Shown here in pieces: positions 9,603 to 17,047 of a stretch of 37,581 nt of DNA. Below the pieces are notes generated by a model. The model did no database searches. It saw nothing but the letters and a program-made list of their open reading frames with translations, and was not told the DNA's origin. This DNA is from DASQZT01 sp963728965 (lineage in GTDB: Bacteria; Acidobacteriota; Terriglobia; Bryobacterales; Bryobacteraceae), in contig CAVSMH010000015.1 in NCBI GenBank assembly GCA_963728965.1, positions 1 to 37,581 on the forward strand. Direction: 5' to 3'. The position numbers and the translations under genes were made by a program. The stretch's first letter is position 1. Each line of letters opens with the position of its first letter.

Positions 9603-9629
9603 ATGCGCGCTTGGTAGGATGAAGGCGGA

Positions 9630-9746
9630 ATGACGACTCTCGACGAACGGATTGAGGCGCTCGTGCAATCGGCAGCGCAACCTGCCGCCGCGCATCTCGA
9701 CAGCAGGCGCGCGGCACGGAACGCTCGCCGCCATGCATCCCGTTAG
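9630..9746 (+). CDS. Possible 38-codon small ORF before mtnA
   Basis: An ATG at 9630 opens 38 codons ending in TAG at 9744-9746, 3 nt before the mtnA start. The predicted peptide starts MTTLDERIEALVQSA and ends basic (ARNARRHASR). GAAGG (9621-9625) lies 4 nt before the ATG and could serve as a ribosome binding site. It could be a real small protein, a leader that couples translation to mtnA, or the remnant of a longer gene. Codon use is GC-rich like the neighbours. I do not recognise it. Confidence 0.25.
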   Translation: MTTLDERIEALVQSAAQPAAAHLDSRRAARNARRHASR

Positions 9747-9749
9747 ACC

Positions 9750-10775
9750 ATGGTAGAAACCATTCAATGGACCGGCGACACGGTGGTCATGATCGACCAG
9801 ACGCGTCTGCCCGCCGAAGAAAAGTACGTCACCTGCCGGAGTTATGAAGAAGTCGCCACGGCCATCCGCGACATGATCATTCGCGGCGCGCCGGCCATCG
9901 GGGTAGCGGCGGCGATGGGAGTGGCGTTGGGCGTGCTGCACGCCGATGAATCCGGGCTCGACCAGGAATTCGAGATTATTTGCGACACGCTGGCCCGCAC
10001 GCGGCCCACGGCGGTGAACCTGTTCTGGGCCATCGACCGCATGAAGCGTCTTTACACTGCGCTGCGGGGCAGGCCGATCGAGGAGATCCGCCGCCGGCTG
10101 GTGGAGGAGGCGCAACGGGTTCGGGAGGAGGATATCGCCATCAACCGCGCCATCGGCCGGCACGGTGCGGCGCTGGTGCCCGACGGCCGGACGGTGCTCA
10201 CCCACTGCAATGCCGGCGCGCTGGCCACGGCGGGGTACGGGACGGCGCTGGGGGTGATCCGCGCGGCCCGCGAGTCCGGGAAGAAGGTGGATGTGTTCGC
10301 CGACGAAACGCGCCCGTTTCTCCAGGGAGCGCGGCTCACCGTGTGGGAGTTGCAGCAGGACGGCATCCCCACGACGCTCATCACCGACAACATGGCCGGC
10401 CATTTCATGAAATCGGGACGCATCGGGTGCGTGGTGGTGGGCGCGGACCGCGTGGCTGCCAATGGCGACGTAGCCAACAAGGTCGGGACGTATTCGGTGG
10501 CGGTGTTGGCCAAGGAAAACGGCGTGCCGTTCTTCGTTGCGGCGCCGGTCTCCACGCTGGACCTGACGCTGGCCTCCGGCGAGCAGATCCCGATCGAGCA
10601 GCGGGCGGCGGCGGAGGTGACCCACGTGTTCGGACATGCGGTTGCGCCGGCCGGCACGACCGTCGAGAATCCGGCGTTCGACGTCACGCCGGCTCGTTAC
10701 ATCACCGCCATCATTACCGAGCGGGGGGTGGCGCGCGCGCCTTACGAGGAATCGCTTCGGCGCCTCACCGCCTGA
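9750..10775 (+). CDS. mtnA: S-methyl-5-thioribose-1-phosphate isomerase
   Basis: Converts methylthioribose-1-phosphate to methylthioribulose-1-phosphate in the methionine salvage pathway, in the cytoplasm. The 341-residue protein has the eIF2B-alpha-like fold with RGAPAIGVAAA near residue 45, THCNAG with the probable catalytic Cys153, DETRPFLQG, and GADRVAANGD with the probable catalytic Asp233, then NKVGTY and the IPIEQR segment. All are typical of MtnA rather than of eIF2B subunits. Length is normal. No other salvage gene (mtnB-D, mtnK, mtnP) is in the window, and I see no SAM riboswitch upstream. The thioredoxin-fold gene follows after 48 bp. Confidence 0.97.
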   Translation: MVETIQWTGDTVVMIDQTRLPAEEKYVTCRSYEEVATAIRDMIIRGAPAIGVAAAMGVALGVLHADESGLDQEFEIICDTLARTRPTAVNLFWAIDRMKRLYTALRGRPIEEIRRRLVEEAQRVREEDIAINRAIGRHGAALVPDGRTVLTHCNAGALATAGYGTALGVIRAARESGKKVDVFADETRPFLQGARLTVWELQQDGIPTTLITDNMAGHFMKSGRIGCVVVGADRVAANGDVANKVGTYSVAVLAKENGVPFFVAAPVSTLDLTLASGEQIPIEQRAAAEVTHVFGHAVAPAGTTVENPAFDVTPARYITAIITERGVARAPYEESLRRLTA

Positions 10776-10823
10776 GACGATCCCACAATCCGCCGCGCTT
10801 GTGCCAACATGGAGGGAAATCCC

Positions 10824-11336
10824 ATGCGATTCATCGCCACGTTGCTGTGCACCTTTGTGCTGTCTGCCGCCGACCTGCCGCGGCGCGCCCCCGGGTTCGC
10901 GCTGCCCGATTCGAAGATCCGTCTTTTCGATCTCGCCGACTATCGCGGCAAACCGGTGATAGTGGAGTTCATGCAGACGACGTGTCCGCACTGCGCCGAA
11001 TTCACCGCGGCGCTCGCCCGGGTCCAGCAGAAGTACGGGGAGCGGGTGACGATTCTGGCCATCGCCAACCCGCCCGACAATCAGGACACCGTGCGTGAGT
11101 TTGTGGCCGGACACAAGATTGCCTACCCGGTGCTGTTCGACTGCGGGCAGGTGGCGTACTCCTACCTGCTGCGGCAGCGGTTCGATTTGCCGCAGGTTTT
11201 TCTGATCGACGCGAACGGTACGATCCAGCGGGAGTGGGAATGGGGCCCGTTGACCCGCGATATTTTCCAGGGTAACGGGCTGATTGGTGAACTCGACCGT
11301 CTGCTGGCAGCCGGCGGCATCCCGCGGAAGGAGTGA
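10824..11336 (+). CDS. Exported thioredoxin-fold (TlpA/AhpC-TSA-like) protein
   Basis: A 170-residue protein with a signal peptide (about 1-16) followed by a thioredoxin fold: APGFALPDSKIRLFDLADYRGK, then the redox motif CPHC at 54-57 preceded by FMQTT, and a VFLID segment with the expected cis-proline region (LPQVFLID). Such proteins reduce or oxidise periplasmic disulfides. I chose ATG 10824 because GGAGGG (10811-10816) lies 7 nt before it; an in-frame ATG at 10809 lies upstream of that site. It is 2 nt from the BlaI-type gene and so probably in the same transcript. Confidence 0.88.
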   Translation: MRFIATLLCTFVLSAADLPRRAPGFALPDSKIRLFDLADYRGKPVIVEFMQTTCPHCAEFTAALARVQQKYGERVTILAIANPPDNQDTVREFVAGHKIAYPVLFDCGQVAYSYLLRQRFDLPQVFLIDANGTIQREWEWGPLTRDIFQGNGLIGELDRLLAAGGIPRKE

Positions 11337-11338
11337 CC

Positions 11339-11734
11339 ATGCGCACGCTCGGCCCGCTCGAGATCGCCATCATGGAATTGCTGTGGGCCGTCGGCGAGGG
11401 CAGCGTGCACGAGGTGACCGAGCGGCTCGCGCGCCCGCTGGCCTACACCACGGTGATGACGACGCTCGACCGGCTTTACAAGAAGGGCCTGTTGCGGCGT
11501 CGCAAGGCGGATCGGGCGTATCTTTATGCGCCGCGGCTGACGCGGACGGAGTGGGAGCAGCAGCGCGCTGGGGAGTTGCTGGCGGGCTTTTTGAGCGGCC
11601 CGCGGCCAGCCGGCGAACTGCTGATCTCGTGCCTGGTGGATGCCGTAGGCCGGCACGATGAGGCTCTGCTGGATGAGCTCGAGCGGAAGATCCAGAGCAA
11701 GCGCCGGGAACTGGCGGGGGGCGATCCCGCATGA
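11339..11734 (+). CDS. BlaI/MecI/CopY-family transcriptional repressor
   Basis: A 131-residue winged-helix repressor. The N-terminal part (about 1-75) has the family pattern LGPLEIAIMELLW, then VTERL, AYTTVMTTLDRLYKKGLL and the wing RRRKADRAYLY; the rest is the helical dimerisation and cleavage region. Such repressors bind palindromes containing ACTAC/GTAGT or TACA/TGTA halves and are inactivated by proteolysis or by a metal. ATG 11339 is preferred over GTG 11333 because GGAAGGAG (11326-11333) lies 5 nt before it. Its stop overlaps the next start (ATGA), pairing it with an M56 peptidase as in bla and mec systems. Confidence 0.93.
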   Translation: MRTLGPLEIAIMELLWAVGEGSVHEVTERLARPLAYTTVMTTLDRLYKKGLLRRRKADRAYLYAPRLTRTEWEQQRAGELLAGFLSGPRPAGELLISCLVDAVGRHDEALLDELERKIQSKRRELAGGDPA

Positions 11735-12675
11735 TCCTTCCCTATGCCGCGAGGCTGGCATGCGTCTGCCTGGCCGCGTTTTTTCTGGTTCACCTGGCGC
11801 TGGGGCTGCTGGTTTCGACCGTGACTGGGGCGGCCCTGCGGCGCGCGCGGCGCGCCAGCCCGGCTACAGCGGCGCGGGGCTTACTGGCGCTGCGTCTGGC
11901 GCCCGCGACGACGGCCCTGTTCGTGGTGCTGGGCCTCTGTGTTCCGAGTTATCTGCGGCTCGAAGTGGAAGCGGGAGCGGAACGCGTCGGGCTGCCCTGC
12001 CTGGTCGTGGCGGTGCTGGCGGTGGCGCTGTGGGCGACATCGCTGGGGCGCGCGCTTGAATTGGTGGTTCGGTCGGTGCGGCAGGCGCGAGCCTGGGCTG
12101 ACACATCACGGGACGGCGCTCTAGGGCTGCGGCTCGTGGAGCATCCTGCCGTGGTCCTCGCGCTGGCCGGCGTTTTGCGGCCGCGAATCTACGTGTCGCT
12201 TCGCGTGTTTGAAACCCTCACGCAGGAACAACTGGACACCGCCCTGCGGCATGAAGCCGCGCATCGGGCGTCGCACGACAACCTGAAACGGCTGTTGCTC
12301 CTGCTGGCTCCCGGCCTGGTGCCGTTTTGGCACGGATTCGAAGCGCTTGAGCGCGCCTGGGCGCGCTCTGCGGAATGGGCTGCGGACGATTCCGCCACCG
12401 GCGGCGAAACCGCGCGATCGCTCGCGCTGGCCTCGGCGCTGGTACGTGTGGCGCGCATGGAGATGGCATCGCCCCTGATGTCGTCATTCGGTGGCGACGA
12501 GGAGTTGTCGGCACGGGTCGAGCGGCTGCTGCGGCCGGAGGCTTCCCCCGGGCGCCATCGGCCGCGGCTGGCGTGGTTGGCGGCGAGCGCCTTTGCGGCA
12601 CTGGTGGTGGCCGTCCTGCCGCAGCCGGCGACACTGGCCGCCGTACACCGCTGGCTGGAACGCCTGATCCATTGA
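11731..12675 (+). CDS. M56-family (BlaR1-like) membrane metallopeptidase without sensor domain
   Basis: A 314-residue membrane protein with hydrophobic segments near 8-33, 50-73 and 86-105, the zinc motif HEAAH at 174-178, and a following EWAADD segment (215-220) that could supply the third ligand. A last hydrophobic segment lies at about 281-297. Full BlaR1/MecR1 proteins (about 580 residues) carry a C-terminal penicillin-binding sensor; this one ends shortly after the last segment, so it cannot sense beta-lactams that way. It presumably cleaves or controls the adjacent BlaI-type repressor, but the signal is unknown. It overlaps the repressor gene by 4 bp. Confidence 0.87.
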   Translation: MILPYAARLACVCLAAFFLVHLALGLLVSTVTGAALRRARRASPATAARGLLALRLAPATTALFVVLGLCVPSYLRLEVEAGAERVGLPCLVVAVLAVALWATSLGRALELVVRSVRQARAWADTSRDGALGLRLVEHPAVVLALAGVLRPRIYVSLRVFETLTQEQLDTALRHEAAHRASHDNLKRLLLLLAPGLVPFWHGFEALERAWARSAEWAADDSATGGETARSLALASALVRVARMEMASPLMSSFGGDEELSARVERLLRPEASPGRHRPRLAWLAASAFAALVVAVLPQPATLAAVHRWLERLIH

Positions 12676-12685
12676 TGGCCAGGCA

Positions 12686-12715
12686 ACTACCGGTGGTAGT
12701 AGCAGCCGGTATCCT
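12686..12715 (+). promoter_or_regulatory. Candidate BlaI-type operator and promoter of the TonB receptor
   Basis: ACTACCGGTGGTAGT (12686-12700) is a palindrome with two perfect 6-nt arms and a 3-nt centre. It resembles BlaI/MecI operators built on ACTACA/TGTAGT arms, though the centre is one base longer. TATCCT (12710-12715) could be the -10, which would place the palindrome over the -35 and spacer, as expected for a repressor site. It starts 10 bp after the M56 stop. It could instead be a transcript-end hairpin, but there is no T-run. Confidence 0.4.
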
Positions 12716-12733
12716 GTACCCTGTCAGACACTC

Positions 12734-15667
12734 ATGTCTCGACGTCCCACGTTTTTGCTGGTTTGGGGGCTCGCCTGGGCGCTATCGGCACAGACACCGG
12801 ATACGGCCACCATTCATGGTCAGGTTTGGGATGCGAGCCACGGCGCCATACCGGGCGTCACGGTGGCCCTACGGAATACCAGGACCGGTCTCCAGCGCCG
12901 CACCGTGACCGACGCCGCCGGCGTCTTCTCGATGGCCGGATTGCCGGTAGCGGGCGCCTACAACATCACCGCTTCCGGCCAGGGATTCGCCGACGCCCAT
13001 GTGGACAACCTGACCCTGGAGGGCGGCACCACGGCGGATCTCAAGCTGGAGCTGAATGTGGCCGGCGGAGCCAACCAGGTCACCGTGACGGGTGTAGCGG
13101 GCGAGGTCCGCGCCGACGCTCCACAGTTGGGTACGCACTTGGAGGCGACGCAGATCGAGGAGACCCCGGTACTCAACCGCAAGATCACCTGGCTGCCGCT
13201 GTTGAACGCCGCCAACCGCCCGGCCATTAATCAGGGAGACGTTTTCCTGAACCAGTTTCTGTTCACCACGAACGGGGCGGGGCGGCGGCAGACAACGTTT
13301 GCCGTGGACGGCGCAACCGGCAACGACAGTTGGGGGCGGCAGACGATCTTCAGCGCCCCGCCGCTCCAGTCGGCACAGGAGATGACGGTGCTGACGAACG
13401 CGTTCTCGGCCGAGTACGGCGGCAGCACGGGGAGCGTGGTGAATATCGTGACGAAAAGCGGCGGCAGCGAATGGCATGGGGAAGTGCTGGAAGTATGGCG
13501 GCCGGCGGACACCCAGGCGGCGCTCTCCGGGTTTACGGCTGCCACGGCCACTAGCGGCAATAATCTTTTGGACGATACGCTGGGGCAGACCGCGTTGACC
13601 GTCGCGGGGCCGATCGGCGCCGGGGGCCGCACGCATTTCAATGTGGCCGGGGAATTCAGCCGCCAGAACCGCACCTCGCCGATCATTTCGCCGGTCGCTC
13701 CCGGTACGTTTGTGGGGCACTATCGCGGCTGGCTCGGACTCGTCCGGATCGACCGGCAGTGGGGCGAGCGCCACACGCTCTTCTTTCGGGGCAACCTCGA
13801 CGGCTTCCACGATACCAATCCGAATGGCGCGGTGGGCGGGAACAACCTGCCCAGCGTGGACCGAGTGTTTCGCCGGCGCACCTACACCACGGAGCTGGGC
13901 GAAACCGCGGTCGTGAGCCCCACGCTGATCAACAACCTGCGGCTCCAGTTCCAACTGGGCTCGCCCATTACGCAATTCGACCCGGTAATTTACGGGACGC
14001 AATTCCAGGTGCCGATCTCGACCGGGGGCACCTTCACCAGCGGGACGTCGCAATCGGCGCTGCTGATCAACCGGCAATACGAGGTGGCCGATACGCTTTC
14101 GGCGATGCGCGGCCGGCACCAGTGGAAGTTCGGGGCCGACGTGATCGTGGCTCATTCCGGCGGCAACAGCAAAGAGTTCGGGGGACCGATTTACCTGGGC
14201 CAATTCGTGTTCAATACCTGCACCCAGCCGCTGGCGGTTTGCGAGAGTCCGGCCTATCTGAACAACCTGGCCAACGTGCGCAACTACACGCAGAGCTACG
14301 GCAACGCCAACTACGTGGTGACCGACACCCTGTGGTCGCTGTTCGCGCAGGACGACTACCGCATTCGGCGCAATCTGACTCTGAATCTGGGAATGCGCTA
14401 CGAGCAGCAGACGTTTACCGATTCGCGGGCCGATTTCGCGCCGCGGCTGGGCTTCGCCTACAACTGGCGTGGCGACGGGAAGACGGTGATCCGCGGCGGG
14501 TTCGGCGTCTACTACTCGCAGATTGTCGATAATGCCGCCGCCAACTGGGCGCTCACCGGGCCCACCGGAGTGTTCAACTACACCGCCGCGCCGGGCCAGG
14601 TGGGCTTCCCCACGAGCGTGGCCGCGGTGCCGCTCCCGGCTTTTCCGGCGGGAGCGCAGGCTCCGCTGCGCACGCTGTACGTGCGCCCGGGCGACAGCGC
14701 CTATCTCGACCAATACCTTCCCACCAGCGTGCTCATCGGGTATCCCGATAAGTTGCGCAATCCGTATTCGGGGCAGTGGACCTTCGGCATCGAGCACAGT
14801 CTGGGATCGGGCTGGGTGCTGAGCGCGGACTACGTAGGGTCGCACACTTCCCACATCAACCGGGCGCGCGACGTGGATCCGCCGGCCCCGTTCCTCCGCA
14901 CGGCTCCGGGGCAGATGCGCACGGCCCAGGCGGCCAATTGCACCCGGCCTTATTGGATGCGCTGGTATGCCGACCACGGGACCGCCTGCAACCCGGCGGC
15001 GCCTACCAATCCGCAACCGCCCTACGCCGTGATCCAGACGGATGTCAACGACGGCTACCTCAACTATCACGCCCTGGATGTAAACCTGAGCCACCGTTTC
15101 AGCCGTCGGCTGTCGCTGCTGGCCAGCTACACGTGGTCGCACGCGCTGGACAATGTGGATCCCGACGTTCCCGGCGGCAACCCCAACGACCCGAACTTCA
15201 CCGGGCACGTGGAGTACGGGAACGCCATCTTCGACCAGCGCCATCGTTTTGTTCTGAGCGGATCCTACACCGCGCCGCTACGCATTACCGTCAGCATGGT
15301 GGCGACCGTGGCCACCGGGCTGCCGTTCAACTACATCACCGGGACGAACAACAGCGGCGACACCGGCGCGAGCACGGACCGTCCGGTGATTGGAGGAGTG
15401 GTGGTAGGCCGCAACGCGGGGCGAGGTATGCCCATTTACGAGGTGTCGCCGGCACTGGAGCGCGTGTTCGTGCTATGGCGAGAGCACGTCCGGCTGGTTC
15501 CGCGGGTGGAAGCGTTCAACGTCTTTAACCATGCGAATTTCGTGGGTTATAGCGGCACGTACGGCAACGGCGCCGCGCCGGGGCCGGGCTTCGGCGCGCC
15601 GTTGGTGGGGATCACCAACCAGCTTCCGGCCCGATCGCTACAGTTTTGTATTCGTCTGACCTGGTAG
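12734..15667 (+). CDS. TonB-dependent receptor, Oar-like
   Basis: A 977-residue outer-membrane protein. A signal peptide (about 1-20, ending WALSAQ) is followed by a carboxypeptidase-regulatory-like beta-sandwich (about 26-110, starting ATIHGQVWDASHGAIPGVTV), a plug domain (about 130-250 with VDGATGND and AEYGGSTGSVVNIVTKSGG), and a long beta barrel ending in CIRLTW, whose terminal aromatic residue fits outer-membrane assembly. This layout is typical of acidobacterial SusC/Oar-like receptors. The substrate is unknown. It follows the BlaI/M56 genes by 58 bp with an operator-like palindrome in the gap. A hairpin follows the stop. Confidence 0.93.
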   Translation: MSRRPTFLLVWGLAWALSAQTPDTATIHGQVWDASHGAIPGVTVALRNTRTGLQRRTVTDAAGVFSMAGLPVAGAYNITASGQGFADAHVDNLTLEGGTTADLKLELNVAGGANQVTVTGVAGEVRADAPQLGTHLEATQIEETPVLNRKITWLPLLNAANRPAINQGDVFLNQFLFTTNGAGRRQTTFAVDGATGNDSWGRQTIFSAPPLQSAQEMTVLTNAFSAEYGGSTGSVVNIVTKSGGSEWHGEVLEVWRPADTQAALSGFTAATATSGNNLLDDTLGQTALTVAGPIGAGGRTHFNVAGEFSRQNRTSPIISPVAPGTFVGHYRGWLGLVRIDRQWGERHTLFFRGNLDGFHDTNPNGAVGGNNLPSVDRVFRRRTYTTELGETAVVSPTLINNLRLQFQLGSPITQFDPVIYGTQFQVPISTGGTFTSGTSQSALLINRQYEVADTLSAMRGRHQWKFGADVIVAHSGGNSKEFGGPIYLGQFVFNTCTQPLAVCESPAYLNNLANVRNYTQSYGNANYVVTDTLWSLFAQDDYRIRRNLTLNLGMRYEQQTFTDSRADFAPRLGFAYNWRGDGKTVIRGGFGVYYSQIVDNAAANWALTGPTGVFNYTAAPGQVGFPTSVAAVPLPAFPAGAQAPLRTLYVRPGDSAYLDQYLPTSVLIGYPDKLRNPYSGQWTFGIEHSLGSGWVLSADYVGSHTSHINRARDVDPPAPFLRTAPGQMRTAQAANCTRPYWMRWYADHGTACNPAAPTNPQPPYAVIQTDVNDGYLNYHALDVNLSHRFSRRLSLLASYTWSHALDNVDPDVPGGNPNDPNFTGHVEYGNAIFDQRHRFVLSGSYTAPLRITVSMVATVATGLPFNYITGTNNSGDTGASTDRPVIGGVVVGRNAGRGMPIYEVSPALERVFVLWREHVRLVPRVEAFNVFNHANFVGYSGTYGNGAAPGPGFGAPLVGITNQLPARSLQFCIRLTW

Positions 15668-15669
15668 GG

Positions 15670-15687
15670 GCGAAGCGGGGACTTCGC
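15670..15687 (+). terminator. Hairpin just after the TonB receptor stop
   Basis: GCGAAG (15670-15675) and CTTCGC (15682-15687) form a 6-bp stem with a 6-nt loop, starting 3 nt after the stop codon. No T-run follows, so it may stabilise the mRNA end or act as a weak terminator. Confidence 0.3.
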
Positions 15688-15713
15688 ACAAAGTCGATCT
15701 CTGCCCAAAAAAA

Positions 15714-15744
15714 GCGCCGGTTCAGCCGATAAGGAGAACGGCGC
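15714..15744 (+). promoter_or_regulatory. Hairpin enclosing the HDOD gene's ribosome binding site
   Basis: GCGCCG (15714-15719) pairs with CGGCGC (15739-15744). The 19-nt loop contains AAGGAG (15731-15736), the only Shine-Dalgarno sequence for the ATG at 15751. The site is 14 nt from the ATG in linear sequence; folding of the stem would change the geometry and could affect translation. Confidence 0.3.
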
Positions 15745-15750
15745 CATTTT

Positions 15751-16971
15751 ATGTCCTCCGCACTCCCGCACACCGAACTGAACCTGCTCGTGCCGGCCGA
15801 CTCGCCGTTTGCCGACCACTGCCGCCGGGTGGCGGCGCTCTCCGCCGAGATCGCCACGCGACTCTCGGTGCCCGCTCACTGGAGGGTCGCCCTGGAACAG
15901 GCGGCCTTGCTGCATCACACCCTCGGAACTCCGGCTCAACTTTCGCTGCCCGACGACCTGAGCAGCATTCTGAGCCTCTCGCGCAACGACCTGGGCGGCC
16001 ATCCCGACCGGACGGTGCGGCTGATGAGCGAAATCCTCATCCTGAGCAACCTGTTGGACGAGCAGATGGAGTACCTGTCCATCGAAGCGCGGCCCATGTG
16101 CAACGTGTGGGCGGAATTGCAGCAACTGCGCGGGCTGTTCGAGTTTCCAGTGCTGGAAGCTGCCCGCAATGCGCTGATCGTGCCGTTCCACTGCTATGGA
16201 GACCGCGGCTGGGGCCTCCCCGTACAGGCCATGGTAGCCCGGGACGTGCTTGCGCTGCTCTCCGGTAAGAAGGATATTGAAATCAACGTGCTAGCCGATG
16301 TGGCGGCGCGCGACCCGGTGCTGGCGGGCAACCTGGTGCAGGCCGCCAACTCCGCCCTGCATGCGCGGCACAACCCCGCCCGCAGCGTGATCGAAGCCAT
16401 TTCGTTTCTGGGCACGGACGATGCGCGCAAGATCATCATGGCGCTTGCGCTGCGCCCGGTCTTCGCCTCGGCCCAGCTGTTCGATTTGTGGAAGCACTCC
16501 ATCTGGATGGCGCAATTCTGCGAGGGGCTGGCGCGCGCCACCGGGCTTATGGAACCGGAGGAGGGGCTGCTTCTCGGCCTGGTGCACGACATCGGCCGGA
16601 TCGCGCTGCAGAACCAGCATCGCGAGGGTTTAACGGTGTACAGCCGGATGGCCGACCAGGGCTGTCCGGCGGTCTACATCGAACGGCTGCTGTTCGGCCG
16701 CGATCATGCCGGGATCGGCTCGGCGGTCCTGCATGCCTGGCAGTTTCCGGACGACCTCGTGGATGCGGTGCAGTTCCATCATCAACCGGCGGACGCAGAT
16801 TCGCTGAGGGCAGCGGCTCTGTTCGCCGCCGAATTTTGGGCTGAAAGCGACGAAGACTTGTGCCCCATCCGGCACTTGAGCATGGCCTTGTCGCGGATCG
16901 GATGGTCGCGCGAGATGCTTGCCGCGGGGCAAGCGTTTCAGGGCCCGCTGGCAACCCTGCTGGTGGCCTAG
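15751..16971 (+). CDS. HDOD-domain signalling protein
   Basis: A 406-residue cytoplasmic protein. The C-terminal half (about 170-385) is an HDOD domain: INVLADVAARDPVLAGNLVQAANS, the SVIEAISFLGTDDAR segment, WKHSIWMA, and LLLGLVHDIGRIAL, with VHDIG near residue 280. The N-terminal half (about 10-150) looks like a second, diverged HD-like helical domain (DHCRRVAALSAEIA, LLHH). HDOD proteins act in signalling and regulation, often linked to cyclic-di-GMP or two-component networks, without proven enzyme activity. No receiver or GGDEF/EAL domain is attached. It stands alone between the TonB receptor and the TPR/ASPIC gene. Confidence 0.87.
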   Translation: MSSALPHTELNLLVPADSPFADHCRRVAALSAEIATRLSVPAHWRVALEQAALLHHTLGTPAQLSLPDDLSSILSLSRNDLGGHPDRTVRLMSEILILSNLLDEQMEYLSIEARPMCNVWAELQQLRGLFEFPVLEAARNALIVPFHCYGDRGWGLPVQAMVARDVLALLSGKKDIEINVLADVAARDPVLAGNLVQAANSALHARHNPARSVIEAISFLGTDDARKIIMALALRPVFASAQLFDLWKHSIWMAQFCEGLARATGLMEPEEGLLLGLVHDIGRIALQNQHREGLTVYSRMADQGCPAVYIERLLFGRDHAGIGSAVLHAWQFPDDLVDAVQFHHQPADADSLRAAALFAAEFWAESDEDLCPIRHLSMALSRIGWSREMLAAGQAFQGPLATLLVA

Positions 16972-17008
16972 TCCGCCCCTCTCCGGAACGACAGGCCGCC
17001 AGACCGGG

Positions 17009-17038
17009 TTGAAAACTCCGCTGGGCGCGGCCTATGCT
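17009..17038 (+). promoter_or_regulatory. Promoter of the TPR/ASPIC gene
   Basis: TTGAAA (17009-17014, 5 of 6 to consensus), an 18-bp spacer and TATGCT (17033-17038, 4 of 6). The predicted start point is about 17045, only 3 nt before the ATG at 17048, which implies a leaderless or nearly leaderless mRNA. Confidence 0.5.
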
Positions 17039-17047
17039 TGAGTCTGC

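Noticed and set aside
9603..9749. SAM riboswitch before mtnA
   Set aside because: The interval is too short and lacks the conserved helices and kink-turn of a SAM-I aptamer.
8730..11114. Minus-strand open frame of 794 codons
   Set aside because: Lies opposite the CPBP, mtnA and thioredoxin-fold genes and has no recognisable domain; long antisense frames are expected at this GC content.
12869..15244. Minus-strand open frame of 791 codons
   Set aside because: It is the antisense shadow of the TonB receptor, rich in Arg, Gly and Ala with no domain or signal peptide.
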